A stretch of 64,000 bases of DNA from Streptomyces sp. NBC_01754 (GTDB taxonomy: Bacteria > Actinomycetota > Actinomycetes > Streptomycetales > Streptomycetaceae). The position numbers and the translations under genes were made by a program. Below, one piece after another: positions 16,289 to 25,149 of this stretch. The first letter of the stretch is position 1. Each line of letters begins with the position of its first letter. The DNA is taken from positions 4,526,001-4,590,000 of the forward strand of contig NZ_CP109132.1 of the NCBI RefSeq assembly GCF_035918015.1, in the 5' to 3' direction. The notes beneath the pieces were generated by a model, which was not told the origin of the DNA, did not search any database, and saw only the letters and a list, made by a program, of their open reading frames with translations.

Positions 16289-17719
16289 GTGAAACAACAA
16301 CCGTCCAGCCGCGGGGGAGCGGTCTGGGCTCTCGTCCTCACGAGCATCGCCGGATTCATGGCGGCACTCGACAACCTCGTCGTCACCACCGCCCTGCCCT
16401 CCATCCGCGAGAGCCTCGGCGGTGAGCTGGGGGAGCTCGAATGGACGGTGAACGCCTACACCCTCACCTTCGCGGTGCTGCTGATGACGGGCGCCGCGCT
16501 CGGTGACCGGTTCGGCCGGCGCCGGCTCTTCCTGGCCGGTCTCGCGGTCTTCACGGCGGCCTCCGCCGCGGCCGCGCTCTCACCGGGCATCGGAGAGCTC
16601 ATCGCCTTCCGCGCCGTCCAGGGCGCCGGGGCCGCGGTCATGATGCCACTCACCCTGACCCTGCTCTCCGCCGCCGTCCCGGCCGCCAGGCGCGGTGCGG
16701 CCCTCGGTATGTTCAGCGCGGTCACCGGACTCGCGGTCGCCTGCGGTCCGCTGGTCGGCGGCAGTCTCACCGAACACCTCTCCTGGCAGTGGATCTTCTG
16801 GGTGAACGTGCCGATCGGCCTGATCCTGCTGCCCCTGGCGCGGCTGCGGCTGGCGGAGTCGTACGCACCGAACGCCCGCCTCGACATCCCCGGCACGGTC
16901 CTGATCAGCGCCGGGCTCTTCGGCATCGTCTACGCCCTGGTCAGCGCCACGGGCGACGGCTGGACAAGCCCCGGCGTACTGACCGGGCTGATCGTGGGGA
17001 CCGCGCTCCTCGCTGCCTTCATCCGTCACGGGTTCCGAGCCGCCGCCCCGGTCCTGCCGATGCGGCTCTTCCGTGACCGTGGCTTCTTCGGGATCAACAT
17101 CGCCAGCCTCCTGATGTACCTCGGCATGTTCGGCTCGATCTTCCTGCTCAGCCAGTTCCTCCAGAGCGTGCTGGGTTACTCGCCCACCGAGGCGGGCCTG
17201 CGCATGCTCCCCTGGACCGGAATGCCGATGCTGGTGGCGCCGGTCGCCGGACATCTGTCCGACCGGTTCGGCGGACGTCCCGTGGTGGTGACCGGCCTCG
17301 CTCTCCAGGCGGTGGGTCTCGGCCTCTTCGCCGCGGTCCTGGAACCGGACGTCGGGTACGGCGCCCAGCTGCCCGGACTGATCATCGGCGGCATCGGTAT
17401 GGCCCTGTACTTCGCGCCCGCCGCCAGTCTGGTGATGTCCAGCGTCCGGCCGGGCGAGCAGGGCATCGCCTCCGGGGCAAACAACGCCATGCGGGAGGTG
17501 GGCGGGGCGCTCGGCGTCGCCGTACTGGCCTCCGTCTTCTCCGCACGCGGCGGATACGGGTCCGCACGGTCCTTCACGGACGGCACCGTGCCCGCGCTCT
17601 GGATCGGTGCGGGCGTGGTCGGCCTCGCCGCACTCGTGGCCCTGCTCGTCCCGAGCCGCCGTACGGCGCGGGGCCCGGCGCCCGAGCCGGCGCAGGAGCG
17701 GGCCTCGCTGGCGGCCTGA
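16289..17719 (+). CDS. MFS drug/proton antiporter, DHA2 (14-helix) type
   Basis: The 476-residue transporter starts with FMAALDNLVVTTALPSIRESLG, the DHA2 motif D1 (LDxTVVNVALP-like). The inter-helix motif GDRFGRRRLFLAG follows, and antiporter motif C appears as VTGLAVACGPLVGG. About 14 helices are predicted, as in the QacA/EmrB group that expels hydrophobic drugs or antibiotics using the proton gradient. The GTG has a GGGGGAG site 3-9 nt upstream. A local TetR gene and shared operator indicate inducible expression. Confidence 0.93.
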   Translation: MKQQPSSRGGAVWALVLTSIAGFMAALDNLVVTTALPSIRESLGGELGELEWTVNAYTLTFAVLLMTGAALGDRFGRRRLFLAGLAVFTAASAAAALSPGIGELIAFRAVQGAGAAVMMPLTLTLLSAAVPAARRGAALGMFSAVTGLAVACGPLVGGSLTEHLSWQWIFWVNVPIGLILLPLARLRLAESYAPNARLDIPGTVLISAGLFGIVYALVSATGDGWTSPGVLTGLIVGTALLAAFIRHGFRAAAPVLPMRLFRDRGFFGINIASLLMYLGMFGSIFLLSQFLQSVLGYSPTEAGLRMLPWTGMPMLVAPVAGHLSDRFGGRPVVVTGLALQAVGLGLFAAVLEPDVGYGAQLPGLIIGGIGMALYFAPAASLVMSSVRPGEQGIASGANNAMREVGGALGVAVLASVFSARGGYGSARSFTDGTVPALWIGAGVVGLAALVALLVPSRRTARGPAPEPAQERASLAA

Positions 17720-17737
17720 CCCGCCGCCAGGACGCGT

Positions 17738-17771
17738 ACGGTCCATGGCCCGGACCCGGGCCGTGGACCGT
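17738..17771 (+). terminator. MFS gene terminator
   Basis: An almost perfect 16-bp inverted repeat beginning ACGGTCCATGGCCCGG lies 19 nt after the MFS stop. It ends 13 nt before the murB GTG, so murB needs its own signal; TACTCT at 17771-17776 could be a -10 box for a near-leaderless mRNA. Confidence 0.7.
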
Positions 17772-17783
17772 ACTCTTGACCTC

Positions 17784-18839
17784 GTGCAGGAACTCCACGA
17801 CACCCCCCTCGCCCCCCTGACCACCTTCCGGCTCGGCGGTCCCGCGGACCGCCTGCTGACCGCCACCACGGACGACGAGGTGATCACCGCCGTACGCGAA
17901 GCCGACGAGAGCGGCACCCCGCTGCTGATCATCGGCGGCGGCTCCAACCTGGTCATCGGTGACAAGGGCTTCGACGGGACCGCCCTGTGCATCGCGACCC
18001 AGGGCTTCGCGCTCTCCGGTACGACGCTCGAACTGGCCGCGGGCGAGATCTGGACCGACGCCGTGGCCCGCACGGTCGAGGCCGGACTGGCGGGCATCGA
18101 ATGCCTCGCCGGAATCCCGGGGTCCGCCGGGGCCACCCCGATCCAGAACGTCGGCGCGTACGGGCAGGAGGTGTCCTCGGTCATCACCGAGGTCGTCGCC
18201 TACGACCGGCACGCGCGCGAAACGGTCACGATCCCCGCCGAGGCGTGCGCGTTCGCCTACCGCCACAGTCGCTTCAAGGCTGGTCCCGACCGCTTCGTGG
18301 TGCTGCGCGTCCGGTTCGCGCTGGAGGACGCCGGCGGGCTCTCGGCGCCCCTGCGGTACCCGGAGACCGCCCGCGCCATGGGTGTCGAGCAGGGCGACCG
18401 GGTGCCCGCCGCCGAGGCCCGCGAGACCGTCCTGCGCCTGCGGGCCGGCAAGGGCATGGTGCTCGACCCGGAGGACCACGACACCTGGTCGGCCGGGTCC
18501 TTCTTCACCAACCCGATCCTCGACGACGAGGCGCACGCCGCCTTCCTGGCCCGCGTCAGGGACCGCCTGGGCGACGACGTCGTCCCTCCGGCCTTCCCCG
18601 CGGGCGGGGGACAGGTGAAGACCTCCGCGGCCTGGCTCATCGACAAGGCGGGCTTCACCAAGGGGTACGGCACCGGCCCCGCGCGTATCTCCACCAAGCA
18701 CACGCTCGCCCTCACCAACCGCGGTGGCGCGACCACCGAGGACCTGCTGGCCCTGGCCCGCGAGGTCGTCGCCGGTGTTCGGGACGCCTTCGGGGTCACC
18801 CTCGTCAACGAACCGGTGACGGTCGGCACCAGCCTCTGA
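17784..18839 (+). CDS. murB: UDP-N-acetylmuramate dehydrogenase
   Basis: MurB reduces UDP-GlcNAc-enolpyruvate to UDP-MurNAc with NADPH and FAD, the second committed step of peptidoglycan synthesis. FAD-binding motifs are LLIIGGGSNLVIGDKGFDG (about 51-69) and GIPGSAGATPIQNVGAYGQEV (about 112-132). The proton-donor Ser lies in SAGSFFTNP, and the C-terminus has KTSAAWLIDKAGFTKG. It is 351 residues from the GTG at 17784. An in-frame ATG at 17745 lies inside the preceding terminator hairpin and is unlikely. Confidence 0.96.
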   Translation: MQELHDTPLAPLTTFRLGGPADRLLTATTDDEVITAVREADESGTPLLIIGGGSNLVIGDKGFDGTALCIATQGFALSGTTLELAAGEIWTDAVARTVEAGLAGIECLAGIPGSAGATPIQNVGAYGQEVSSVITEVVAYDRHARETVTIPAEACAFAYRHSRFKAGPDRFVVLRVRFALEDAGGLSAPLRYPETARAMGVEQGDRVPAAEARETVLRLRAGKGMVLDPEDHDTWSAGSFFTNPILDDEAHAAFLARVRDRLGDDVVPPAFPAGGGQVKTSAAWLIDKAGFTKGYGTGPARISTKHTLALTNRGGATTEDLLALAREVVAGVRDAFGVTLVNEPVTVGTSL

Positions 18840-18926
18840 GACGGCCGGACGGGTCGGCGGGTCGGACGGGTCGGTGGGCCGGACGGACCGGCACGCGGGG
18901 CGGGCGGACAGGTGCGCGGGCGTCGC

Positions 18927-19562
18927 TCAGTAGGCGACGCCGACGCCCCGCCTCACCGCGGCCGGGTCGTCGATCAGCGCCAGCATCGCGTCCGCCACAT
19001 CGGCCCGGGAGAGGGACCGGCCGCGCCGAGGGGTGCCGTCCACCACCGTGCGGTAGACGCCCGTCCGCGGACCGTTCGTCAGTCTCGGCGGCCGCACCGA
19101 CGTCCAGTCCGCCGCGCTGCGGGCCAGCGCCGCCTCCATCCGGGCCAGGTCCGCGTAGACCTCCCCCAGGACAGTCCCCAGCACCTTGCGCGCCAGACGG
19201 TCCGGCAGCGGATCGTCCGCCTGTTCCGGCCCGACCGGTGCCGCGCTCACGACCAGCAGCCGACGCGTCCCCGCCGCCTCCATCGCGCGCAGTACCTGTC
19301 CGGTGAGCCGCTCCACGACGCCCCCGGGCTTCCGGGACCGCGCACCGAGCCCGGAGAGCACCGCGTCCCGGCCCGCCACGGCCGAGCGAACCGCCGCCTC
19401 GCCGCCCAGCGGCACCAACGCGTGCGCGGGTGCCCCCACGAGTCCGTCCGGGAGCCGGGCCGGATCGCGGACCACCGCCGTCACCTCGTGGCCCGCCGCG
19501 AGCGCCTGCCGCACGATCTCCTGGCCGACACCGCCGGTCGCTCCGAACACCGTGAGCCTCAT
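18927..19562 (-). CDS. NAD(P)-binding atypical SDR-family protein
   Basis: A 211-residue Rossmann protein: MRLTVFGATGGVGQEIVRQAL carries the TGxxGxxG-type dinucleotide loop, followed by DAVLSGLGA and RLLVVSAAP. Like the protein at 11508-12164 it belongs to the NmrA/BVR-B-like group and lacks an obvious YxxxK pair, but the two are clearly different proteins. It follows the adenosine deaminase-like gene by 29 nt on the same strand. The ATG at 19562 has a GGGAG site about 8 nt upstream; a longer start at 19592 would add ten residues. Substrate unknown. Confidence 0.87.
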   Translation of the reverse strand: MRLTVFGATGGVGQEIVRQALAAGHEVTAVVRDPARLPDGLVGAPAHALVPLGGEAAVRSAVAGRDAVLSGLGARSRKPGGVVERLTGQVLRAMEAAGTRRLLVVSAAPVGPEQADDPLPDRLARKVLGTVLGEVYADLARMEAALARSAADWTSVRPPRLTNGPRTGVYRTVVDGTPRRGRSLSRADVADAMLALIDDPAAVRRGVGVAY

Positions 19563-19591
19563 CGCCCTACTCCCTGCCAGGTGCGTGGACA

Positions 19592-20605
19592 TCAGCCGGC
19601 GAGCCAGTCGTCGATCCCGCTCAGCAGCTTCTCCCGTACGTCGACGGGCGCGGCCGAGCCCCGTACGGACTGCCGTGCCAGCTCGGCCAGTTCCTCGTCC
19701 GTGAAGGCGTGGTGGCGGCGGACCAGGTCGTACTGGGCGGCCAGCCGCGAACCGAAGAGCAGCGGGTCGTCCGCCCCGAGTGCCATCGGGACACCCGCGT
19801 CGAAGAGCGTGCGCAGCGGCACGTCCGCGGGCTTCTCGTAGACCCCCAGCGCCACGTTGGAGGCCGGGCAGACCTCGCAGGTCACCCCCCGCTCCGCGAG
19901 CCTGCTCAGCAGCCGGGGGTCCTCCGCCGCCCGGACGCCGTGGCCGATCCGGGACGCGTCCAGGTCGTCCAGGCAGTCCCGGACGCTCGAGGGCCCCGCG
20001 AGCTCGCCACCGTGCGGCGTGGCGAGCAGGCCGCCCTCCCGGGCGATGGCGAAGGCCCGGTCGAAGTCGCGGGCCATGCCCCGGCGTTCGTCGTTGGACA
20101 GGCCGAAACCGACGACTCCCTGGTCCGCGTACCGCACGGCGAGCCGCGCCAGGGTACGGGCGTCCAGCGGGTGCTTCATCCGGTTCGCCGCGATCACCAC
20201 ACGGATCCCCAGCCCGGTCTCCCGGGACGCGCTGTCCACGGCGTCCAGGATGATCTCGACGGCCGGGATGAGCCCACCCAGCAGCGGCGCGTACGAGGTG
20301 GGGTCGACCTGGATCTCCAGCCAGCCCGAGCCGTCCGCGACGTCCTCCATGGCGGTCTCGCGCACCAGCCGCCGGATGTCCTCCGGCTCGCGCAGACAGG
20401 ACCGGGCGATGTCGTAGAGGCGCTGGAAGCGGAACCAGCCGCGCTCGTCCGTGGCCCGCAGCTGCGGCGGCTCACCGCCGGTCAGGGCCTCGGGCAGGCG
20501 CACTCCGTACTTGTCCGCCAGTTCGAGCAGGGTCGTGGGCCGCATCGACCCGGTGAAGTGCAGATGCAGATGGGCCTTGGGCAACAGCCGTACGTCACGC
20601 TCCAT
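19592..20605 (-). CDS. Adenosine deaminase-family protein
   Basis: A 337-residue purine deaminase-type TIM barrel. Zinc and catalytic residues are all visible: HLHLHFTGS (H-x-H), ATPHGGELAGP (His and the catalytic Glu of HxGE), RIGHGVRA (catalytic His) and LGADDPLLFG (metal Asp). It therefore probably hydrolyses adenosine or a related 6-aminopurine nucleoside, but the family also includes adenine deaminases and futalosine-pathway enzymes, so the substrate is open. The ATG at 20605 lacks a clear ribosome site; ATG 20623 is an alternative. Confidence 0.88.
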   Translation of the reverse strand: MERDVRLLPKAHLHLHFTGSMRPTTLLELADKYGVRLPEALTGGEPPQLRATDERGWFRFQRLYDIARSCLREPEDIRRLVRETAMEDVADGSGWLEIQVDPTSYAPLLGGLIPAVEIILDAVDSASRETGLGIRVVIAANRMKHPLDARTLARLAVRYADQGVVGFGLSNDERRGMARDFDRAFAIAREGGLLATPHGGELAGPSSVRDCLDDLDASRIGHGVRAAEDPRLLSRLAERGVTCEVCPASNVALGVYEKPADVPLRTLFDAGVPMALGADDPLLFGSRLAAQYDLVRRHHAFTDEELAELARQSVRGSAAPVDVREKLLSGIDDWLAG

Positions 20606-20678
20606 TCCAGGATCTTGCCGCATCGACGGTGTGTCGCGGTAGCCGGATCCCGTCGCGGGTGACGTCTCGAACAAAAAG

Positions 20679-20716
20679 CGGCCCCCGGCGCCCTGGAATC
20701 GGAACGCCGGGGGCCG
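20679..20716 (-). terminator. aspC terminator
   Basis: A perfect 12-bp stem (CGGCCCCCGGCG on the plus strand) with a 14-nt loop is followed on the minus strand by GCTTTTT. This is a textbook intrinsic terminator downstream of aspC, separating it from the deaminase gene. Confidence 0.9.
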
Positions 20717-20736
20717 ACCCCGTCACGGGATCAGGT

Positions 20737-21963
20737 TCAGTCGCGGGCCTCGCCCAGCAGCTTCTGGATCCGCGAGACGCCCTCGGTCAGGTCCGCGTCG
20801 CCCAGCGCGTACGACAGCCGCAGGTAACCCGGGGTGCCGAAGGCCTCGCCCGGTACGACGGCCACCTCGGCCTCCTCCAGGACGAGCGCCGCGAGCTCGA
20901 CGGAGTTCGCCGGGCGCTTGCCGCGGATCTCCTTGCCGAGCAGGCCCTTCACCGACGGGTACACGTAGAACGCGCCCTCGGGCTCCGGGCAGACCACGCC
21001 CTCGATGTCGTTGAGCATCCGCACGATGGTGCGGCGGCGTCGGTCGAAGGCGGTGCGCATCTCGGCGACCGCGTCCAGCGGACCCGAGACGGCGGCCAGC
21101 GCCGCGACCTGGGCCACGTTGCTGACGTTGGACGTGGCGTGCGACTGGAGGTTGGTCGCGGCCTTGACGATGTCCTTCGGACCGATGATCCAGCCGACCC
21201 GCCAGCCGGTCATGGCGTACGTCTTGGCGACGCCGTTGACCACGATGCACTTGTCGCGCAGCTCCGGCACGATCGCGGGGAGCGAGGTGAACGTCGCGTC
21301 GCCGTAGACCAGGTGCTCGTAGATCTCGTCGGTCATGACCCACAGGCCGTGCTCGACGGCCCAGCGGCCGATGGCCTCGCTGTCGGCCTCGCTGTAGACG
21401 GCACCGGTCGGGTTGGACGGGGAGACGAACAGGACGACCTTGGTGCGCTCGGTGCGGGCGGCCTCCAACTGCTCGACGGAGACGCGGTAGCCGGTGGTCT
21501 CGTCGGCGACCACCTCGACCGGCACACCGCCGGCGAGACGGATGGACTCGGGGTAGGTGGTCCAGTACGGGGCGGGGACGATGACCTCGTCGCCCGGGTC
21601 GAGGACCGCGGCGAAGGCCTCGTAGATGGCCTGCTTGCCGCCGTTGGTCACCAGGATCTGGGAGGGGTCGACCTCGTAGCCGGAGTCGCGCAGCGTCTTC
21701 TCCGCGATGGCGGCCTTGAGCTCGGGGAGCCCGCCGGCCGGGGTGTAGCGGTGGTACTTCGGGTTGCGGCAGGCCTCGACCGCGGCGTCGACGATGTATC
21801 CGGGGGTCGGGAAGTCGGGCTCGCCGGCGCCGAAGCCGATCACCGGACGTCCGGCGGCCTTGAGGGCCTTGGCCTTGGCGTCGACGGCGAGGGTGGCGGA
21901 CTCGGAGATCGCACCGATGCGGGCCGAGACCCGGCGCTCGGACGGAGAAGTTGCAGCGCTCAT
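20737..21963 (-). CDS. aspC: Aspartate/aromatic aminotransferase, class I
   Basis: This PLP enzyme transfers the amino group between aspartate and 2-oxoglutarate. The order of motifs is class [49 protein letters not shown], the Asp in [10 protein letters not shown], the PLP lysine in [16 protein letters not shown], and LRLSYAL near the C-terminus (substrate Arg). The ATG at 21963 gives 408 residues; an ATG at 21972 would add three. The gene reads away from secE, with tRNA-Trp in between. Confidence 0.94.
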   Translation of the reverse strand: MSAATSPSERRVSARIGAISESATLAVDAKAKALKAAGRPVIGFGAGEPDFPTPGYIVDAAVEACRNPKYHRYTPAGGLPELKAAIAEKTLRDSGYEVDPSQILVTNGGKQAIYEAFAAVLDPGDEVIVPAPYWTTYPESIRLAGGVPVEVVADETTGYRVSVEQLEAARTERTKVVLFVSPSNPTGAVYSEADSEAIGRWAVEHGLWVMTDEIYEHLVYGDATFTSLPAIVPELRDKCIVVNGVAKTYAMTGWRVGWIIGPKDIVKAATNLQSHATSNVSNVAQVAALAAVSGPLDAVAEMRTAFDRRRRTIVRMLNDIEGVVCPEPEGAFYVYPSVKGLLGKEIRGKRPANSVELAALVLEEAEVAVVPGEAFGTPGYLRLSYALGDADLTEGVSRIQKLLGEARD

Positions 21964-22177
21964 GGCCCCCATGCTCGCAGACCGGAAACGCCGTCGGCAC
22001 AGGGGTTTCAGGGACCGGACAGGACTCGGAAGGCATCCGGACAGGACCGGTCGGTTGTGGTCTGTTCGACGCGGCGGCCCCGAGCACGTACACTCACCTG
22101 TCGTTGGCCTTCATCAGCCGCACCGTTTTCGCATCCGGGCCACCGGAGAGGATGCGGTAGGTTGGTGGATACCACAA

Positions 22178-22250
22178 AGGGTCGTAGCTCAATTGGTAGA
22201 GCACTGGTCTCCAAAACCAGCGGTTGGGGGTTCAAGTCCCTCCGGCCCTG
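22178..22250 (+). tRNA. tRNA-Trp (CCA)
   Basis: A 73-nt cloverleaf with acceptor AGGGTCG/CGGCCCT, anticodon loop CTCCAAA giving CCA at 22211-22213, and T-arm GGGGGTTCAAGTCCCTC. The discriminator is G. It lies about 100 nt upstream of secE, the arrangement also found in mycobacteria and other actinobacteria. Confidence 0.97.
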
Positions 22251-22356
22251 CTACACACTCCTCCGCCAGGATGTGTGCGCATGTACGTACTTCAACGCAC
22301 CGCCGTGCGGCTCCACCGGGCGCGGCACGGCCACGACCCGGAATCAGGTGAGTAGC

Positions 22357-22644
22357 GTGACGGACGCCGTGGGCTCCATCGACATGCCTGATGCCGAGGA
22401 TGAGGCTCCGGAGTCGAAGAGGAAGCCACGTAAGGGCGGCAAGCGCGGCAAGAAGGGCCCGCTGGGCCGTCTCGCGCTGTTCTACCGGCAGATCGTCGCC
22501 GAGCTCCGCAAGGTCGTCTGGCCCACGCGCAACCAGCTGACGACGTACACCACTGTGGTGATCATCTTCGTGGTGGTCATGATCGGCCTTGTCACCGTGA
22601 TTGACTTCGGATTCGCGCGGCTCGTGAAGTTCGTCTTCGGCTGA
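22357..22644 (+). CDS. secE: Preprotein translocase subunit SecE
   Basis: SecE clamps SecY in the protein-conducting channel. The 95-residue product has a basic N-terminus ([14 protein letters not shown]), the conserved amphipathic helix plus hinge [20 protein letters not shown], and a single C-terminal membrane helix. The single-helix form is normal outside proteobacteria. The GTG at 22357 follows an AGGTGAG-like site by about 4 nt; the frame is open far upstream, but nothing there resembles SecE. nusG follows after 73 nt. Confidence 0.95.
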   Translation: MTDAVGSIDMPDAEDEAPESKRKPRKGGKRGKKGPLGRLALFYRQIVAELRKVVWPTRNQLTTYTTVVIIFVVVMIGLVTVIDFGFARLVKFVFG

Positions 22645-22717
22645 TCCCCGCGAAGGGCGCCCACCGGCGCCCCTTTCGCATGTTCCACCCATTTGTATCC
22701 AGGAAGAAGCAGCCATC

Positions 22718-23587
22718 GTGTCTGACCCGAACCTGAACGACGACGCCGAGCCCACGGCGAGCGCCGTCGAGTCCGCCGAGGACGAGCTCGACATCGTCGA
22801 GGCGGCGGATGCCGTGGCGCCGGACCAGGTCGAAGCTGCTGACGCCGAGGCGGGCGAGCCCGCCGAGCAGGCCGCGGTCACCGCCGAGTCCGACGAGGAA
22901 GCGGAGGCCGAGGAGGCAGCCGAGTCCGACGAGGCCGTCGTCGAGGAGCCCGCCGAGCCGGCCGCGCCCGTCGACGCCGTCGCCGCCCTCCGCGAGGAGC
23001 TGCGCGGTCTTCCGGGCGAGTGGTACGTCATCCACACGTACGCCGGTTACGAGAAGCGTGTGAAGGCCAACCTGGAGCAGCGCGCCGTCTCGCTCAACGT
23101 CGAGGACTTCATCTACCAGGCCGAGGTGCCCGAGGAAGAGATCGTCCAGATCAAGAACGGCGAGCGGAAGAACGTCCGTCAGAACAAGCTCCCCGGGTAC
23201 GTCCTGGTGCGCATGGACCTGACGAACGAGTCCTGGGGTGTTGTCCGCAACACCCCCGGCGTCACCGGCTTCGTGGGCAACGCCTACGACCCGTACCCGC
23301 TGACCCTGGACGAGATCGTCAAGATGCTCGCCCCGGAGGCCGAGGAGAAGGCCGCCCGCGAGGCCGCGGAGGCCGAGGGCAAGCCCGCTCCGTCCCGCAA
23401 GGTCGAGGTGCAGGTGCTCGACTTCGAGGTCGGCGACTCGGTCACCGTCACCGACGGCCCGTTCGCGACGCTTCAGGCGACGATCAACGAGATCAACGCC
23501 GACTCGAAGAAGGTCAAGGGCCTCGTGGAGATCTTCGGCCGCGAGACCCCGGTCGAGCTGAGCTTCGACCAGATCCAGAAGAACTAG
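22718..23587 (+). CDS. nusG: Transcription termination/antitermination factor NusG
   Basis: NusG binds the RNA polymerase clamp and links it to Rho or the ribosome. The first 100 residues are an acidic Glu/Asp/Ala tail not present in E. coli NusG (181 residues) but typical of streptomycetes. The NGN domain spans about 101-205 ([20 protein letters not shown], then [12 protein letters not shown]), and the KOW domain is near the C-terminus ([19 protein letters not shown]). A strong hairpin terminator follows, so rplK expression is at least partly separate. Confidence 0.97.
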   Translation: MSDPNLNDDAEPTASAVESAEDELDIVEAADAVAPDQVEAADAEAGEPAEQAAVTAESDEEAEAEEAAESDEAVVEEPAEPAAPVDAVAALREELRGLPGEWYVIHTYAGYEKRVKANLEQRAVSLNVEDFIYQAEVPEEEIVQIKNGERKNVRQNKLPGYVLVRMDLTNESWGVVRNTPGVTGFVGNAYDPYPLTLDEIVKMLAPEAEEKAAREAAEAEGKPAPSRKVEVQVLDFEVGDSVTVTDGPFATLQATINEINADSKKVKGLVEIFGRETPVELSFDQIQKN

Positions 23588-23617
23588 GGCGTTCCGCTCC
23601 TCTCTGGACACATGCCT

Positions 23618-23667
23618 ACCGAGCAGGTCGGACCGGCTTCATCGCCGGTCTGACCTGCTCGGTTTTT
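23618..23667 (+). terminator. Strong intrinsic terminator between nusG and rplK
   Basis: A 20-bp stem (one G-T pair; first arm ACCGAGCAGGTCGGACCGGC, loop TTCATC) is followed by a TTTTT run at 23663-23667. It lies 30 nt after nusG. Confidence 0.93.
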
Positions 23668-23693
23668 GGTCCCACAGCTATACCCGTTATCGT
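23666..23693 (+). promoter_or_regulatory. Putative rplK promoter
   Basis: TTGGTC and TATCGT with a 16-bp spacer start inside the U-tract of the nusG terminator, leaving a 70-nt leader before rplK. Spacing and position are reasonable but the match is only moderate. Confidence 0.4.
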
Positions 23694-23763
23694 TGTGCGG
23701 TATGCCTCCACCCGGATGACCGGAATGGCGGCGAAACACTCTCACTAGGACCCGGAGAGAGCA

Positions 23764-24198
23764 ATGCCTCCCAAGAAGAAGAAGGTCACGGGGCTTATCA
23801 AGCTCCAGATCAACGCCGGTGCGGCCAACCCGGCCCCGCCGGTCGGTCCCGCACTGGGCCAGCACGGCGTCAACATCATGGAGTTCTGCAAGGCCTACAA
23901 CGCCGCGACCGAGTCGCAGCGCGGCATGGTCGTGCCGGTGGAGATCACGGTCTACGAGGACCGCTCCTTCACCTTCGTCACGAAGACTCCGCCGGCCGCC
24001 AAGCTGATCCTCAAGGCCGCGGGTGTGGACAAGGGATCCGGCGAGCCGCACAAGAACAAGGTCGCCAAGCTCACGGCCGACCAGGTCCGCGAGATCGCCA
24101 CGACGAAGCTCCCCGACCTGAACGCCAACAACCTCGACGCCGCGACGAAGATCATCGCCGGCACCGCCCGTTCCATGGGCGTCACGGTCGAAGGCTGA
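23764..24198 (+). CDS. rplK: 50S ribosomal protein L11
   Basis: L11 forms the GTPase-associated centre with 23S rRNA and is the thiostrepton target region; it is also needed for RelA-type stringent signalling. The 144-residue protein shows the proline-rich hinge [20 protein letters not shown] and the C-terminal RNA-binding domain with [15 protein letters not shown]. The ATG has a GGAGAG site. It pairs with rplA, 82 nt downstream. Confidence 0.98.
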   Translation: MPPKKKKVTGLIKLQINAGAANPAPPVGPALGQHGVNIMEFCKAYNAATESQRGMVVPVEITVYEDRSFTFVTKTPPAAKLILKAAGVDKGSGEPHKNKVAKLTADQVREIATTKLPDLNANNLDAATKIIAGTARSMGVTVEG

Positions 24199-24280
24199 GT
24201 CAGCCTCGCAGGTCCCCAGTGGCAGGGCCAAGCGCCGGCCCGCACCACGACTCCACACGCTGAGAACCTCAGGAGAAGAA

Positions 24281-25003
24281 GTGAAGCGCAGCAAGAACCT
24301 CCGCGCTGCGGACGCCAAGATCGACCGGGAGCGTACCTACGCCCCGCTCGAGGCCGTCCGCCTCGCCAAGGAGACCGCCACCACGAAGTTCGACGGCACC
24401 GTCGAGGTCGCCTTCCGCCTGGGCGTCGACCCGCGCAAGGCCGACCAGATGGTCCGTGGCACCGTGAACCTCCCGCACGGCACCGGCAAGACCGCCCGGG
24501 TCCTGGTCTTCGCGACCGGTGACCGTGCTGCGGCCGCGGAAGCCGCGGGCGCCGACCTCGTCGGCGCCGACGAGCTCATCGACGAGGTGGCGAAGGGCCG
24601 TCTGGACTTCGACGCCGTCGTCGCCACGCCGGACCTCATGGGCAAGGTCGGCCGCCTGGGCCGCGTGCTCGGTCCGCGTGGTCTGATGCCGAACCCGAAG
24701 ACCGGCACCGTCACCCCCGACGTCGTGAAGGCCGTCAACGACATCAAGGGCGGCAAGATCGAGTTCCGCGTCGACAAGCACTCGAACCTGCACTTCATCA
24801 TCGGCAAGGTCTCCTTCGACGAGACGAAGCTGGTCGAGAACTACGGCGCGGCCCTGGACGAGATCCTCCGTCTCAAGCCGTCCGCCGCGAAGGGCCGCTT
24901 CATCAAGAAGGCGTCCCTGACCACCACGATGGGCCCCAGCATCCCGCTGGACGCCAACCGTGTGCGCAACCTCCTGGCCGAGGAGGACCCGGCCGCCGTC
25001 TGA
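24281..25003 (+). CDS. rplA: 50S ribosomal protein L1
   Basis: L1 builds the mobile stalk that moves deacylated tRNA from the E site and, in many bacteria, represses the rplKA mRNA. Recognised by [33 protein letters not shown] and [20 protein letters not shown]. 240 residues, GTG start behind AGGAGAAG. A terminator follows at 25035. Confidence 0.98.
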   Translation: MKRSKNLRAADAKIDRERTYAPLEAVRLAKETATTKFDGTVEVAFRLGVDPRKADQMVRGTVNLPHGTGKTARVLVFATGDRAAAAEAAGADLVGADELIDEVAKGRLDFDAVVATPDLMGKVGRLGRVLGPRGLMPNPKTGTVTPDVVKAVNDIKGGKIEFRVDKHSNLHFIIGKVSFDETKLVENYGAALDEILRLKPSAAKGRFIKKASLTTTMGPSIPLDANRVRNLLAEEDPAAV

Positions 25004-25034
25004 GCCTGACGGCTGTCGCGGATCCCGTGACGTG

Positions 25035-25077
25035 AAGCCCGCCCCCGCCGCTCCCCGGAGCCGCGGGGGCGGGCTTT
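25035..25077 (+). terminator. rplKA terminator
   Basis: A 14-bp stem (AAGCCCGCCCCCGC with its complement) and a 14-nt loop, ending in TTTA, lie 32 nt after rplA. Confidence 0.88.
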
Positions 25078-25082
25078 ACTCG

Positions 25083-25112
25083 TTGACGTCTTGTCAGCGG
25101 CGTGCGTTACGG
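25083..25112 (+). promoter_or_regulatory. Putative promoter of the lipoprotein gene
   Basis: TTGACG (25083-25088) and TTACGG (25107-25112) are separated by 18 bp, just after the rplKA terminator and 37 bp before the lipoprotein ATG. Confidence 0.5.
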
Positions 25113-25149
25113 TGCAGGAAGTTGAGAACGAACAACAGGGGGTGGGGGC

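Noticed and set aside
17745..17783. Earlier ATG start for murB
   Set aside because: It lies within the terminator hairpin of the MFS gene and adds residues foreign to MurB.
18840..18926. GGGTCGG-rich repeats between murB and the SDR gene
   Set aside because: They are short, irregular, low-complexity repeats common in such GC-rich spacers.
10152..23667. Related terminators after tRNA-Tyr and nusG (both contain GACCTGC/GCAGGTC)
   Set aside because: The shared part is short and the stems differ elsewhere; coincidence between GC-rich hairpins is likely.
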